From an uncultured Chlorobiaceae bacterium (GTDB taxonomy: Bacteria; Bacteroidota; Chlorobiia; Chlorobiales; Chlorobiaceae): a DNA stretch of 64,000 nucleotides. The position numbers and the translations under genes are program-made. Of the stretch, positions 9,401-18,870 are shown piece by piece (the stretch's first letter is position 1; every line of letters starts with the position of its first letter). Location: NCBI GenBank assembly GCA_903866255.1, contig CAIPMW010000009.1, positions 62,001 through 126,000 of the forward strand. The letters run 5' to 3'. The notes beneath the pieces were generated by a model. That model was given only the letters and a program-made list of their open reading frames with translations, was not told the origin of the DNA and searched no databases.

Positions 9401-11152
9401 CTACGCTATTGAAAGTATCTCCTCCTCCAGCAACTGTTGTTTATACAGTTCAGCATAAAGGTGCTTCTGTTCCAGCAGCTTTTCGTGGGTGCCGCTCTCA
9501 ACAATGGCCCCATCTTTCAGCACCACAATGCTGTCGCAGTTCTTGACGGTCGAGATGCGGTGGCTGATCAGCAGAATAGTGGTGTCGGGGAGCTTCTGCA
9601 AAAGGGCCTCAAAGATACGGGCTTCGGTGTCGGTGTCTACGGCTGAAAGGGCATCGTCGAGGATGAGAAGGCGGGGCTTCCAGGCAATGGCTCTGGCAAT
9701 GCAGGCTCTCTGTTTCTGTCCGCCTGAGAGGTTGATCCCTTTTTCGCCGAGCATTGTTTCGAAGCCGTCAGGGAAATCTTTAATGTCATCATGAAGCATG
9801 GCAATTCTGCTTGCTTCGATGACCGCTTCAGCATCATCATCGCGGCTGCCCCAGTTGATGTTGCGTGCGATGGTGTCGGAAAAGAGAAAGTTGACCTGGG
9901 GCACAAATCCGACAAGCTCTCTCAATGTAGTGATTGGAAGGCTTTGGATGTTGAGACCATCAATCAGTATGGAGCCCTCAACCGGTTGGTAAAGTCGTGG
10001 TATCAGGTTGACCAGAGTTGTTTTACCTGAGCCAGTTGCCCCGACGATTGCCACTTTTGATCCTGCGGCTATGTCGAGTGTGATGTTGTTCAGAACGGGA
10101 TTCTTCTCCTGGCCGGGATAGTAAAAACGAACATTACGGAATGAGAGGGCGGCTGGAAAGCTGTTCATTTCAGCGCTATCCCTCTTATGTTCGGAGATAT
10201 TTGGTTGTATGCTGAATATTTCGTTCAGTCGTACCTGGGCTGAGGCGGCTCTCTGGATAATACTGGTGACCCACCCGATGGAGATGATTGGCCAGCTCAG
10301 CATGGAAACATAGACAATAAATTCGGCGATCCCTCCAACAGTCATGCTTCCCTCAATAACGTTGATACCTCCAACCCAGACAACAGGGAGCAGCGAAAAG
10401 GCTGTCATGGAGGTGAGAAAGGCAAAAAAAAGCGCTTGCAGTTTTCCGAGTGAAAGATTTTTGCGGTAGTATTCTCTGTTGAGCGCTGCAAACCGCTCAA
10501 TCTCGAAGGATTCCCGAGTGTAGCTTTTGACGACTCTGATGCCGGAGAGATTTTCCTGTACCAGATTGGTTATGGCTGCGTAGCTCTCCTGAATGCTTTT
10601 CGATCGTTTTTGCATGGAGCTGCCGATTTTATAGACTGAATAGCTCAAAATGGGTGCGGGCAGCAGGGCGAAAAGGGTGAGTTTCGGAGAGATGGCAACC
10701 ATTGCGACGAGTGCAAAAACAAGTCGGAAGAAGGTATTGAGGGAGTACATGATGCCGGGGCCGAGAAACTCTCTGATGGCATTCAGGTCGTTGGTGCCTC
10801 TGGAGATAAGTTCACCAGTGCTTGTGGTATTGTAAAACTGTCTTGGCAAGTTCTGAAGGTGTTGGTAGTAGTCGTTTTTCAGATCAAACTCAATGTGTCG
10901 TGAGGCTACAATAATGTTCTGTCGGACAAGAAAAAGAAAGTAGCCACTGAGCAGGGCAAAGAGAAAATAGAGGCCGGTATCGCGGAGAACCTCCGTCAGG
11001 ACGAATGGACGACTCATGGTGTTGATGGCAAGTCCGATATATTTTGGAGCGATGACGGCGAAGAGATTGGTCAGAATGATAAAGAAAAAGCCCGACCAAA
11101 GATTTTTTTTATACCTTGAGAGATAGGGTTTGAGGCTGAGGAGATTTTTCAT
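9401..11152 (-). CDS. ABC transporter, fused permease-ATPase (MsbA/multidrug type)
   Basis: This is a 583-residue half-transporter that should act as a homodimer in the inner membrane. An N-terminal six-helix domain (about residues 1-310) has the coupling region YKIGSSMQKRSKSIQESYAAI. The C-terminal ATPase carries Walker A GATGSGKTT, the Q-loop FVPQVNFLFSDT, the signature LSGGQKQRACIARAI, Walker B LLILDDALSAVD and the H-loop ISHR. Family members flip lipid A precursors, lipids or drugs outward; the substrate here is not determinable. It is a single gene facing asd. Confidence 0.93.
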   Translation of the reverse strand: MKNLLSLKPYLSRYKKNLWSGFFFIILTNLFAVIAPKYIGLAINTMSRPFVLTEVLRDTGLYFLFALLSGYFLFLVRQNIIVASRHIEFDLKNDYYQHLQNLPRQFYNTTSTGELISRGTNDLNAIREFLGPGIMYSLNTFFRLVFALVAMVAISPKLTLFALLPAPILSYSVYKIGSSMQKRSKSIQESYAAITNLVQENLSGIRVVKSYTRESFEIERFAALNREYYRKNLSLGKLQALFFAFLTSMTAFSLLPVVWVGGINVIEGSMTVGGIAEFIVYVSMLSWPIISIGWVTSIIQRAASAQVRLNEIFSIQPNISEHKRDSAEMNSFPAALSFRNVRFYYPGQEKNPVLNNITLDIAAGSKVAIVGATGSGKTTLVNLIPRLYQPVEGSILIDGLNIQSLPITTLRELVGFVPQVNFLFSDTIARNINWGSRDDDAEAVIEASRIAMLHDDIKDFPDGFETMLGEKGINLSGGQKQRACIARAIAWKPRLLILDDALSAVDTDTEARIFEALLQKLPDTTILLISHRISTVKNCDSIVVLKDGAIVESGTHEKLLEQKHLYAELYKQQLLEEEILSIA

Positions 11153-11231
11153 CCGTCATAAGTTTTTGAAGTGACGGTAGTAATGTATCATAAGAATAGG
11201 GAAAACAAAATTTCATACTGGCAACACTGTC

Positions 11232-11633
11232 ATGGCATTTGATTCAACGAAGAGTTATTACTCGATCAGTGAGGTGACCAAAATAGCAGGGATACCTGCT
11301 TACCTGCTCCGGTATTGGGAGGGTTTTTTTAATGAGCTGACTCCAGCACGAGATACACGCGGGAACAGGCGATACACAAACCGTGATATTGCCATGGTGC
11401 TCAATATCAAGGATCTGGTCTATGAGAAGGGTTACAAGCTTGGCAAGGCGAGTGAAATTGTGAAGGGCAAGCCCCGGGATAGTGATGATGACCATAAAAC
11501 CTCAGAGATTCTCAAGCTGCGGAAACAGATTGGTAATGAGAAGAGTCGTCAAACTGCAGTCGATGAACGTCGCACGCTGCTGTTGAAGGAGATAAAGGTG
11601 GAGATTGAGGATATTCTTCAGTTGCTGGGATAG
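11232..11633 (+). CDS. MerR-family transcriptional regulator
   Basis: The 133-residue protein opens with a MerR winged-helix domain: YYSISEVTKIAGIPAYLLRYWE, then a wing with RGNRRYTNRDI. A short helical region containing KLRKQIGNEKSRQ and a C-terminal coiled coil probably dimerise it. No cysteine-rich metal-sensing loop follows the helix, so the effector is unknown. The gene is divergent from the ABC exporter, with only 79 bp between start codons, which makes control of that exporter plausible but unproven. It converges with fmoA across a strong terminator. Confidence 0.85.
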   Translation: MAFDSTKSYYSISEVTKIAGIPAYLLRYWEGFFNELTPARDTRGNRRYTNRDIAMVLNIKDLVYEKGYKLGKASEIVKGKPRDSDDDHKTSEILKLRKQIGNEKSRQTAVDERRTLLLKEIKVEIEDILQLLG

Positions 11634-11660
11634 AATGGTTACAAAGGGACAACAAGGACA

Positions 11661-11698
11661 ACAACAAAAAAACCGGCTCTCACCGGTTTTTTTGTTGT
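11661..11698. terminator. Strong bidirectional terminator between merR-type gene and fmoA
   Basis: A perfect 16-bp stem with a 6-nt loop is formed by an A-rich/GG arm and its complement. It gives a U-tract on both strands and so ends both convergent transcripts. Confidence 0.9.
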
Positions 11699-11712
11699 AA
11701 TCAATCTTTGGC

Positions 11713-12813
11713 TTACTGAGCGTACAGCACTTCAAACTGTCCGGTACCACCTTTGCAGACATGCTCCACCCAGCGGCCATAGGCACCACCGCTCCAGCGA
11801 TACTCTTCAAGGTTTTGTGAACGGAACTGAGGCGCGGCATAGCGTACCTTATAACCCTTCGGTACGACAATCTTCAACTGTGAATCGACCGTAAAGTCGT
11901 TCAGTTTTCCCACCATACCGTGGTGAACAAGAGGGATAAGGGGATGGTTCAGGATTCTGCGAAGTCCTCCGCCAGCATCAACTGATACGCCAGGGAACTC
12001 ACCGTCAACCTTGACTTCGATGCCCTGTGAATCTGAGCGAAATGCCGCTTCAACAGATGCTGGTTTGGTCAGTTTGTCGGCAGGGAAGAGTTCTGCCCAA
12101 CGTGCGATAGAATCAACAATACCGGACCCGCCATGGGAGAAACGCCATCTGGTCACTCCGACTGGCCCTTTTTCTCCGCTCTGGGTGCCGATGCTGTTGA
12201 CCTCAATTTTTGAAATTCTTTGTCCGCCTTCGTTCAGCGCGGTAAAAGCTGGTCCGATAAACCATAATTCGCGAATCCAGTCATTGAAGGAGCCGGTTGA
12301 CTGCATTGCACGAAGAGTGTTTTCCCATGTGTCAATAACATCATTATTGTCAAGTGGAACCTTCATGATGATGTCGTGGAACTGACGTCCCTGCAGGTAG
12401 ATTGGGTTGGGGACATTTCTCTTGACCGCGTCTGAGCGGTAGTAGAAAATGTTGACAACTGAACCTTCAAAAGAGAACGAGTGGGAGAAATCTCCAACGG
12501 TAACCGAGCCTTCACCGACACAGATTCTCCTCTCTTTGGTTTCATTGGCAATATCAGCCTCGACAACCAACTTACTTTTTGTGCTGTCAACAATTGACTC
12601 AATAACAGCCGAAAATCTCACGAAACCCTTTGCAGGATCAAGAGGTTTCACATTGATCTTGATGTTACAGTCTGCCGGTAACAGAGGCAATGCGGGAGGC
12701 ACGTTAACCTTGGCCCTGCATTTTACTTTGCCCCACGAGCTTGAACCGCCCTCAAGCACGATCTCATAGTCGGAGTGTGCGGTTGTGGTGTCTTTAGTGC
12801 CGAAAAGAGCCAT
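11713..12813 (-). CDS. fmoA: Bacteriochlorophyll a protein (Fenna-Matthews-Olson protein)
   Basis: FMO is the trimeric water-soluble antenna that passes excitation from the chlorosome baseplate to the type-I reaction centre. The 366-residue sequence matches the family along its whole length. It carries the histidines known to ligate bacteriochlorophyll magnesium: His111, His146, His290, His297 and His298 (Met counted as 1). It also has Cys49 and Cys353, the pair described in the family as redox-sensitive energy quenchers. A good Shine-Dalgarno site, AAGGAG, sits 8 nt before the ATG (12822-12827). It has its own strong terminator and about 245 bp of A/T-rich upstream DNA, fitting a highly expressed single gene. 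Confidence 0.99.
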   Translation of the reverse strand: MALFGTKDTTTAHSDYEIVLEGGSSSWGKVKCRAKVNVPPALPLLPADCNIKINVKPLDPAKGFVRFSAVIESIVDSTKSKLVVEADIANETKERRICVGEGSVTVGDFSHSFSFEGSVVNIFYYRSDAVKRNVPNPIYLQGRQFHDIIMKVPLDNNDVIDTWENTLRAMQSTGSFNDWIRELWFIGPAFTALNEGGQRISKIEVNSIGTQSGEKGPVGVTRWRFSHGGSGIVDSIARWAELFPADKLTKPASVEAAFRSDSQGIEVKVDGEFPGVSVDAGGGLRRILNHPLIPLVHHGMVGKLNDFTVDSQLKIVVPKGYKVRYAAPQFRSQNLEEYRWSGGAYGRWVEHVCKGGTGQFEVLYAQ

Positions 12814-13058
12814 AATGAGTTCTCCTTTTTCTAATGGCGTTGAAATTGGATATTTTCAGGAAAAAAATTCATAGAATATGTTTCCATTTATGTAACAGGT
12901 TGGAACAAATTTAAAGAATAAAAATCAATAAATAAAGTAAAATATCTCAGGAGTGGTTATCTGCTTGATTGAAATATCGTTTACTTTCAGCGATTTCCCC
13001 TTTCCCAGAGATTTTTTTTATTTCTCCACCCCTTTGCCGATAACTTTTTGATTGTTTT
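12814..13058. promoter_or_regulatory. fmoA-lnt divergent intergenic region
   Basis: This A/T-rich spacer between divergent starts must hold the fmoA promoter. On the minus strand the fmoA ribosome site AAGGAG is clear at 12822-12827. I could not fix a confident -35/-10 pair by eye. Confidence 0.45.
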
Positions 13059-14630
13059 ATGACCCTTGTATCCCGGATAATAAACCAACTGAGCAATGCT
13101 CGATATCGTGCCTCTCTGTTCAGTGGTGTGCTTCTTGGTGTATCATTCCCCTCATATCCGTATGTTTGTCTCGAACTGATTGCATGGGTAGCGTTAGTGC
13201 CACTGCTCATCTCCCTTCGTACTGTAGAGACGGCCGGTGAGCTGTTTCGACGTGCATTTATTACAATGCTGCTTTTTTGTCTGATCAGTCTCTGGTGGGT
13301 CAGTCTTGCAACTCTGCCTGGCGGTATACTCACTGTTCTGGCACAGGCATGTTTCATGACTCTGCCTCTTTTTGCCTTTTATCTGATCAAAAAAAAGGCT
13401 GGCTATCTGTTTGCGCTCTTTTCTCTGCCTTTCATCTGGGTTGCCTGGGAGTGGTCCTACATGCAGCAGGAGTTGTCATTGGGCTGGCTTACTTTCGGAA
13501 ATTCACAGGCTAATCTGAATGTCATGATTCAGTATGCTGATATTACCGGTGTCTGGGGTATAAGTTTCTGGCTGCTATGGTTCAATGTACTGGCGGTTTT
13601 AGTATTGATCGGTAGTCGCAGGGAGGCACTTCGTTCTCTTCTCATTATGGTCGTGATGGTTTTTTTCCCACTGCTGTACTCCATGTTGCTTTTCTATAGT
13701 GATGGAGCGGTTTCCAAGGCGGAAGGTCAACTTAGGGTGACACTCGTTCAGCCAAATATCGATCCTCATGGTAAATGGCTGCATAATAAAAGTGTTGACA
13801 TTATGGAACGATATTACCGTATGACTGAGAGAGCTGTTCGTGAAAATCGACCAGAACTGCTCATCTGGCCTGAAACGGCGATTCCCTTTTCCATTTTTGA
13901 TTCGGACTATTTTTTGGATTTGCAATTTCTGCAAAGGTCGCTGCGACAGTGGCAGGCGCCACTCTTGACCGGGTTTGTTGACGTTGTATATAAGGGAGGG
14001 GGGATGCCCGGAGAGGCTTATAATGCATCCATGCTGCTTGAACCGGGCAACAGTGTGCCCCGGATTTATCACAAGATGCATCTTGTGCCATTTGCTGAGC
14101 GGGTGCCCTATGTTGATTATTTCCCATGGCTTGGAAATGCAACATTTTCGTTATCAGGTATCAGGGGATGGGGAAAAGGGGGCGATGCTTCGGTCATGGA
14201 ACTCTCTTCATCACACGGAAAGGTAGTTATTGCCAATATTATCTGTTATGAATCTATTTTCCCTGCTTTTGTGACCGAGTTTGTTCGTAAGGGCGCACGA
14301 ATGCTTACCCTTGTAACCAATGACGGCTGGTATGCAACCTCTTATGGTCCTTATCAGCATTTGGCTATTGGGAGACTGCGCTGTATTGAAAACCGTCGAG
14401 CAATGGCGCGTTGTGCCAACACCGGGCTTACGGTTGTGCTTGATAAATTTGGACGTACCATTGCTGAAATTCCGTGGTGGGAGGAGCAGACACTGACGGC
14501 AGAAGTGCCACTGGAGAGTACTCTTACGTTTTATACATGCAACCCGGATCTTTTGCCGAAAGCAGCCGTCCTCATTTCAGCGTTGTTGTTGTTGGTTGCT
14601 TTGTTGAGAAGAGGGAGCAAGGCTTTGTAA
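13059..14630 (+). CDS. lnt: Apolipoprotein N-acyltransferase
   Basis: Lnt adds the third acyl chain to the N-terminal cysteine of lipoproteins at the inner membrane. The 523-residue protein has an N-terminal multi-helix membrane domain (about residues 1-210) and a periplasmic nitrilase domain. The catalytic triad is readable: Glu in IWPETAIPF, Lys in KMHLVPFAERVP and Cys in IICYESIFPAF. A final hydrophobic helix (LISALLLLVALL) precedes the C-terminus. Its presence fits a diderm that makes triacylated lipoproteins. Confidence 0.95.
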   Translation: MTLVSRIINQLSNARYRASLFSGVLLGVSFPSYPYVCLELIAWVALVPLLISLRTVETAGELFRRAFITMLLFCLISLWWVSLATLPGGILTVLAQACFMTLPLFAFYLIKKKAGYLFALFSLPFIWVAWEWSYMQQELSLGWLTFGNSQANLNVMIQYADITGVWGISFWLLWFNVLAVLVLIGSRREALRSLLIMVVMVFFPLLYSMLLFYSDGAVSKAEGQLRVTLVQPNIDPHGKWLHNKSVDIMERYYRMTERAVRENRPELLIWPETAIPFSIFDSDYFLDLQFLQRSLRQWQAPLLTGFVDVVYKGGGMPGEAYNASMLLEPGNSVPRIYHKMHLVPFAERVPYVDYFPWLGNATFSLSGIRGWGKGGDASVMELSSSHGKVVIANIICYESIFPAFVTEFVRKGARMLTLVTNDGWYATSYGPYQHLAIGRLRCIENRRAMARCANTGLTVVLDKFGRTIAEIPWWEEQTLTAEVPLESTLTFYTCNPDLLPKAAVLISALLLLVALLRRGSKAL

Positions 14631-14657
14631 CTTATAGCGTTGGTATAACCTGTTGAT

Positions 14658-15794
14658 TCACTGCAGGCCGTATGCCTTGATTTTTCTGTGGAGGGTTCGC
14701 TCGGTGATGCCCAACGCAAGAGCAGATTTACGTTTATTACCGCCACACCGTTCAAGCGCTTCTATAATAGATTTTTTTTCCATGTCGTCCAATGACAGTA
14801 ATGGTGCCGGTTTTTCTGGTGGTGGTTGAAGAGCTGGATAGTTTTGTGGTTGTTGTTCTGGAAAATCGGGCAGGAGCAGTGGAGCGATGGCTCTTGCCTG
14901 TACAAGATGCTGCAAAAGCAGACGGATTTCACTCACCTCCTGGCGAAGTTGAATAACATTGCTGTAGATCACCTGAAGTTCGTTTTTTTCTGATCTTGCG
15001 GGGTCATGGACCAGGCTTTTGTACCTGTTTTTTTGGACAAGATGTTTTTCAAGAAGTTCAGGAGTGATGTATTTTCCTTTTTCAAGCACCAGTAGCGACT
15101 CTATAAGATTTCGGAGTTCCCGGACATTGCCTGGCCAGGGGTAACGCATCAGCATTTCAGCGCCATTCGGGCTGAATCCTTCAAAGACTATTTTGTGCTT
15201 CAGTTCAAACTCATGCACAAAAGTTTCGGACAGCAGGAGTATGTCGCGACCCCGTTCCCGAAGGGGGGGGATCTGCAGCTCAACACTACGCAGGCGGTAG
15301 AAGAGGTCCTCCCTGAAATTTTTTTCAGCTACAGCCTGGTACATATTCTTGTTTGTGGCGGCTATGATGCGTGCATCTGAGTAAATGGTCTCCGATGAGC
15401 CAACCCGCTGAAATTCTCCGGTTTCAATTACCCGGAGAAATTTTACTTGTGTTTCCAAAGGCATCTCTCCTATTTCATCAAGAAAAATTGTGCCTCTGTC
15501 GGCGCTTTCAAAGTACCCTTTTCTGCTTTGTACTGCACCGGTAAAGGCACCTTTTTCATGGCCAAACAGCTCTGATTCTAGAATGCCGGCAGGAATGGCA
15601 CCGCAATTGACCGGAATGAAGCTCTTGTCGGAACGGAGACTGTTAGCATGGATGAAACGAGCGAGCACCTCTTTGCCGGATCCGGTCTCTCCGATAATCA
15701 ACACAGAAATATCAGTCTCTGCAACCTGGAGCGCAAGTTGCTTGAGCTGTACTATCAGGGCTGATTGTCCAATGATGGCAGTCTCATGTTTCAT
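14658..15794 (-). CDS. Sigma-54-dependent activator lacking a receiver domain
   Basis: This 378-residue protein consists of an AAA+ activator domain beginning almost at residue 1 and a C-terminal Fis-type helix-turn-helix. The ATPase has Walker A GETGSGKE, the sigma-54 contact loop GAFTGA, Walker B GTIFLDEIGEMP and the R-finger region NFREDLFYRL. The DNA-binding end reads RCGGNKRKSALALGITERTLHRK. No phosphoacceptor or ligand domain precedes it. I chose the ATG at 15794; a TTG at 15818 would add eight residues. It lies just downstream of the SPOR gene and may be co-transcribed. Targets are unknown. Confidence 0.92.
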   Translation of the reverse strand: MKHETAIIGQSALIVQLKQLALQVAETDISVLIIGETGSGKEVLARFIHANSLRSDKSFIPVNCGAIPAGILESELFGHEKGAFTGAVQSRKGYFESADRGTIFLDEIGEMPLETQVKFLRVIETGEFQRVGSSETIYSDARIIAATNKNMYQAVAEKNFREDLFYRLRSVELQIPPLRERGRDILLLSETFVHEFELKHKIVFEGFSPNGAEMLMRYPWPGNVRELRNLIESLLVLEKGKYITPELLEKHLVQKNRYKSLVHDPARSEKNELQVIYSNVIQLRQEVSEIRLLLQHLVQARAIAPLLLPDFPEQQPQNYPALQPPPEKPAPLLSLDDMEKKSIIEALERCGGNKRKSALALGITERTLHRKIKAYGLQ

Positions 15795-15831
15795 CAGGGG
15801 GTTCTGGCTTCTGTTCAATGTTTTAGTGATG

Positions 15832-16545
15832 TTACAAGCCTTGAGCTACCACTGTTTCAAACGGTATTTTTTTTGCTGCTGCCACAGCCTCCTCTTTTGA
15901 CCCATAATGGGTTTTAAGTATTACTTTGTAAAACTCTCCCTGCGGGATAACACTTGCTGCAAGTTGCCGAGAAATTTTTTTTGCCAGTGTTTCGGCATTT
16001 TCTCTGCTTTTGAAGCTTCCGCATTGTAGGGCAAACGCTTTTTTTGTCTGTGCGGGTTGCGTTGGGGTGTCAATACCCATCTCCTGTTTCGATTTTTCTT
16101 TTCGTAACGCGACCGGCTGTTTTACATACTCCGGGATCGGCCCCAGAGCGTTTGGTTTTCGTGAAGGTTCAGAAATGGTCACTCTGGGTAGAGGCATAAC
16201 ACTCTTTTTGGCGAGGCTGTAGGCTGCTATACGTGAGGTGCTGATTTGATCCAGCACAGGGTCAGGATATTGAGTTAACTGTTTCTGGTAAAGCGTGACA
16301 GCTTGCGGGCCATCTTCAGAAAGAAGTGCATCAATAACCAGTTTTTCAGCAGGAAGGATAACTTTTTGCCTGATATTTTCTAACAAATAAACCTTATCTT
16401 CAGCGACATATCGCCTTATCTCCTCGACATAAGAGGGTTCCCCGGCAGAGTGCAGGACGGGCGGGAAAAAGAGGGCAACAGAGAGGGCAACACACAGTGT
16501 TGCAGGGCTTTTGCGAAGGATTGATTTTTTTGTGTCAGAAAGCAT
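15832..16545 (-). CDS. Secreted SPOR-domain protein
   Basis: The 237-residue protein has an N-terminal signal peptide (basic start, then TLCVALSVALFFPPVLHSAG). A helical middle follows. The C-terminal SPOR domain is at about residues 168-237 (FALQCGSFKSRENAETLAKKI ... FYKVILKTHYGSKEEA). SPOR domains bind denuded glycan strands of septal peptidoglycan, so an envelope or division role is likely. It ends shortly before the sigma-54 activator gene on the same strand. Between residues 110 and 165 it is basic and low in complexity, probably a linker. Confidence 0.82.
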   Translation of the reverse strand: MLSDTKKSILRKSPATLCVALSVALFFPPVLHSAGEPSYVEEIRRYVAEDKVYLLENIRQKVILPAEKLVIDALLSEDGPQAVTLYQKQLTQYPDPVLDQISTSRIAAYSLAKKSVMPLPRVTISEPSRKPNALGPIPEYVKQPVALRKEKSKQEMGIDTPTQPAQTKKAFALQCGSFKSRENAETLAKKISRQLAASVIPQGEFYKVILKTHYGSKEEAVAAAKKIPFETVVAQGL

Positions 16546-16636
16546 TGGTCTGCGGTTTGTTCTTGTTCACTGTTTCCATAAAAGTTGTCCTTGGTGAATA
16601 TGCCAAAATTTTTTATATAAAATTCAATTGCATTCC

Positions 16637-17500
16637 ATGCGACCTTTTTCAGTCAAAGCCTTTGCAAAAATAAATCTTGGTTTGCTGATAACCGGTAAAC
16701 GTGCTGATGGTTATCACACACTGGAGACCATTTTTGCGCCCATCAACTGGTATGACACTCTTGAATTCAAAGATTCAGAGCTGCTTTCAATGAGCTGTTC
16801 AAACGCAGATCTTCCGGTTGATGATAGCAACCTCTGTATCAAGGCGGCAAAATCTCTTCAGCGGTTTGCCGGTTTGCAGAAAGGTGTTGCCATGAAGCTG
16901 CATAAGGAGATACCATTCGGCGCTGGTCTTGGCGGTGGAAGCAGTGATGCGGCTGCGGTGCTCAGGGTTCTCAATGAATTCTGGCAGATTAACGCTTCTG
17001 CTGTTGATTTGCACACACTGGCAGTGAAACTTGGCGCTGATGTCCCCTATTTCCTTGCTACGAAGGGACTTGCTTATGCGAGAGGCATTGGAGATGAACT
17101 TGATGATCTTCGCTTGACCATTCCTTATTACATCGTTACCGTTTTTCCTGAAGAGCATATCGCAACCGCTTGGGCATACAAGAATTTCCATGCTCGTTTT
17201 GATCGTGAACTTCCTGATCTGAAGCATCGAGTTTCAGACCTTTGTCTTTCCGGGAAGAAGGATGGGTTGTGGGCGTTTGAAAATGATTTTGAAACTGCAG
17301 TTTTCGATCATTTTGCATCGGTTCGTCGTGTCAAATTGCTGTTGCTTGAAGCGGGAGCTATTTTTGCCTCTCTCTCCGGCAGCGGCTCAGCAGTTTTCGG
17401 GCTTTTCGAGCATGAGCATGACGCAGTTGCTGCCATGATATGTCTTCCTGAAACATACAGGACGAGCCTTACTCCTCCCCGATTTTCAATGGAACAGTGA
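16637..17500 (+). CDS. ispE: 4-diphosphocytidyl-2-C-methyl-D-erythritol kinase
   Basis: IspE phosphorylates CDP-methylerythritol in the MEP pathway, supplying isoprenoids for carotenoids, quinones and bacteriochlorophyll tails. The 287-residue GHMP kinase starts with VKAFAKINLGLLITGKRADGYH and has the ATP loop IPFGAGLGGGSSDAAAVL at about residues 90-108. The C-terminal motif SLSGSGSAVFGLF is also present. The ATG at 16637 is preferred to a TTG three codons upstream. It ends at a strong shared terminator facing petB. Confidence 0.96.
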   Translation: MRPFSVKAFAKINLGLLITGKRADGYHTLETIFAPINWYDTLEFKDSELLSMSCSNADLPVDDSNLCIKAAKSLQRFAGLQKGVAMKLHKEIPFGAGLGGGSSDAAAVLRVLNEFWQINASAVDLHTLAVKLGADVPYFLATKGLAYARGIGDELDDLRLTIPYYIVTVFPEEHIATAWAYKNFHARFDRELPDLKHRVSDLCLSGKKDGLWAFENDFETAVFDHFASVRRVKLLLLEAGAIFASLSGSGSAVFGLFEHEHDAVAAMICLPETYRTSLTPPRFSMEQ

Positions 17501-17524
17501 CCGTTTTTGCTTTTATTATAATTT

Positions 17525-17551
17525 AAAAAGCCCGGTTCTACCGGGCTTTTT
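17525..17551. terminator. Bidirectional terminator between ispE and petB
   Basis: A perfect 12-bp stem (AAAAAGCCCGGT / ACCGGGCTTTTT) with a 3-nt loop gives a U-tract on both strands and ends both converging genes. Confidence 0.9.
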
Positions 17552-17571
17552 AAACGGTATTGCTGATCCCT

Positions 17572-18834
17572 TTAAAAGCCATAAAGGAGAAATACGCGGA
17601 AGGTATACACTAAAAAGGCAATACAGAGAAAAAGACCAAACATGGTGAAGTATGGACTTTTCTCTTCTCTTGATGCTTTCTTGTCAATGAATGGCACAAG
17701 AGCCCAGACTATTGCTGCGGAGGTAAAGAGCAAAATCGCGACAAGTTCTCCTCCCGGGAAGCTGAAATCTTTAAGCAGCAGAAACTGGCCCCAGAAATAC
17801 CATTCAGGCTTAATGCCAACCGGAGCAGGTGCAAGCGCATTGGCCTTGACACCTATTCCCCATGGAAATACTATGGAGAGATAGATCAGCAGCGCAAAAC
17901 CGACCAGCCAGCCGATAACATCTTTGGCAAGAAAGTCCGGGAAAAACTTTTCATATCCTGTAATTCTCCCCGACTCTTTATAGCCTATAGGTGCTGATGT
18001 GCCAAGAATCTGTACAAGCATAAGGTGAGCTGCCAGAACAATCATCAGAATACCAGGAAGAAGGACGACGTGCATGGAGAACATTCTCGTCAGCGTTTCG
18101 CCTGAAATTTCTTCACCACCACGAAGAATGCTTACCAGAAAAGCGCCGCCAGGCGCAACTTTTGGAACTTCTGTACCTACCTGAGTGGCAAAGAATGCCA
18201 GTTCATTCCAGGGAAGGAGGTAGCCGGTAAAACCGAAACCGAGGCTGAGAACAAACAGCACAAATCCGCTAACCCACATCAGCTCACGTGGTTTACGGTA
18301 AGCCTTCATGAAAAATGTGCTGAACATGTGAATGAATGCCATAAGAATCATTCCATTGGCCGACCATGCGTGAACCTGACGGATGAGCCATCCAAATGGC
18401 ACTTTCTGCTGAATAAAAACAAATGAAGCGAAAGCTTCAGCTTCAGTTGGTTTGTAATACTGCATGAGCAGCAACCCTGTAAGTATCTGCAGAATAAAGA
18501 AGAAAAGGGTCAAGCCGCCAAAATAATACCAGACAGAGTGGCGATGCTGGGGCACCTCCTTTTTTTTCAGGTAATCGACAATAGGGATCACCATATAAAA
18601 ACGCTCGCTGAACCATCCGTTCAGTGCATTGATACGTGAATCCTTGTAGGGATTACTATCCGGACGATCTACCGGTGGTTTATAGACTCCACTTTGTGGT
18701 GCTGTTGGTTTTGCAGCGCCAGATACGGCAGGTTTTGCTCCTCCCGGAGCCGCTGGCTTGGCAGCGCCTGGAACAGCAGGTTTCGGCTTGGCAGCAACTC
18801 TTGCAGCCTCAGCGGTCTGATTGTTTTCAGCCAT
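17572..18834 (-). CDS. petB: Cytochrome b of the Rieske/cytochrome b complex
   Basis: This is the membrane quinol-oxidising subunit carrying hemes bL and bH. The 420-residue protein is a single chain spanning the equivalents of b6 and subunit IV. The heme ligands are His155/His169 and His255/His270; the second pair is 15 residues apart, as in b6-type proteins rather than mitochondrial cytochrome b. The Qo-site PEWY is at 343-346. The first 50 residues are an unusual Ala/Pro/Lys-rich extension made of imperfect AAKPxAPG-like repeats. It lies 36 bp after petC; no cytochrome c1 gene is present, as known for green sulfur bacteria. Confidence 0.97.
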   Translation of the reverse strand: MAENNQTAEAARVAAKPKPAVPGAAKPAAPGGAKPAVSGAAKPTAPQSGVYKPPVDRPDSNPYKDSRINALNGWFSERFYMVIPIVDYLKKKEVPQHRHSVWYYFGGLTLFFFILQILTGLLLMQYYKPTEAEAFASFVFIQQKVPFGWLIRQVHAWSANGMILMAFIHMFSTFFMKAYRKPRELMWVSGFVLFVLSLGFGFTGYLLPWNELAFFATQVGTEVPKVAPGGAFLVSILRGGEEISGETLTRMFSMHVVLLPGILMIVLAAHLMLVQILGTSAPIGYKESGRITGYEKFFPDFLAKDVIGWLVGFALLIYLSIVFPWGIGVKANALAPAPVGIKPEWYFWGQFLLLKDFSFPGGELVAILLFTSAAIVWALVPFIDKKASREEKSPYFTMFGLFLCIAFLVYTFRVFLLYGF

Positions 18835-18870
18835 TTTTTCACACTCCCCTGGTTTTCTGATAATTAACGG

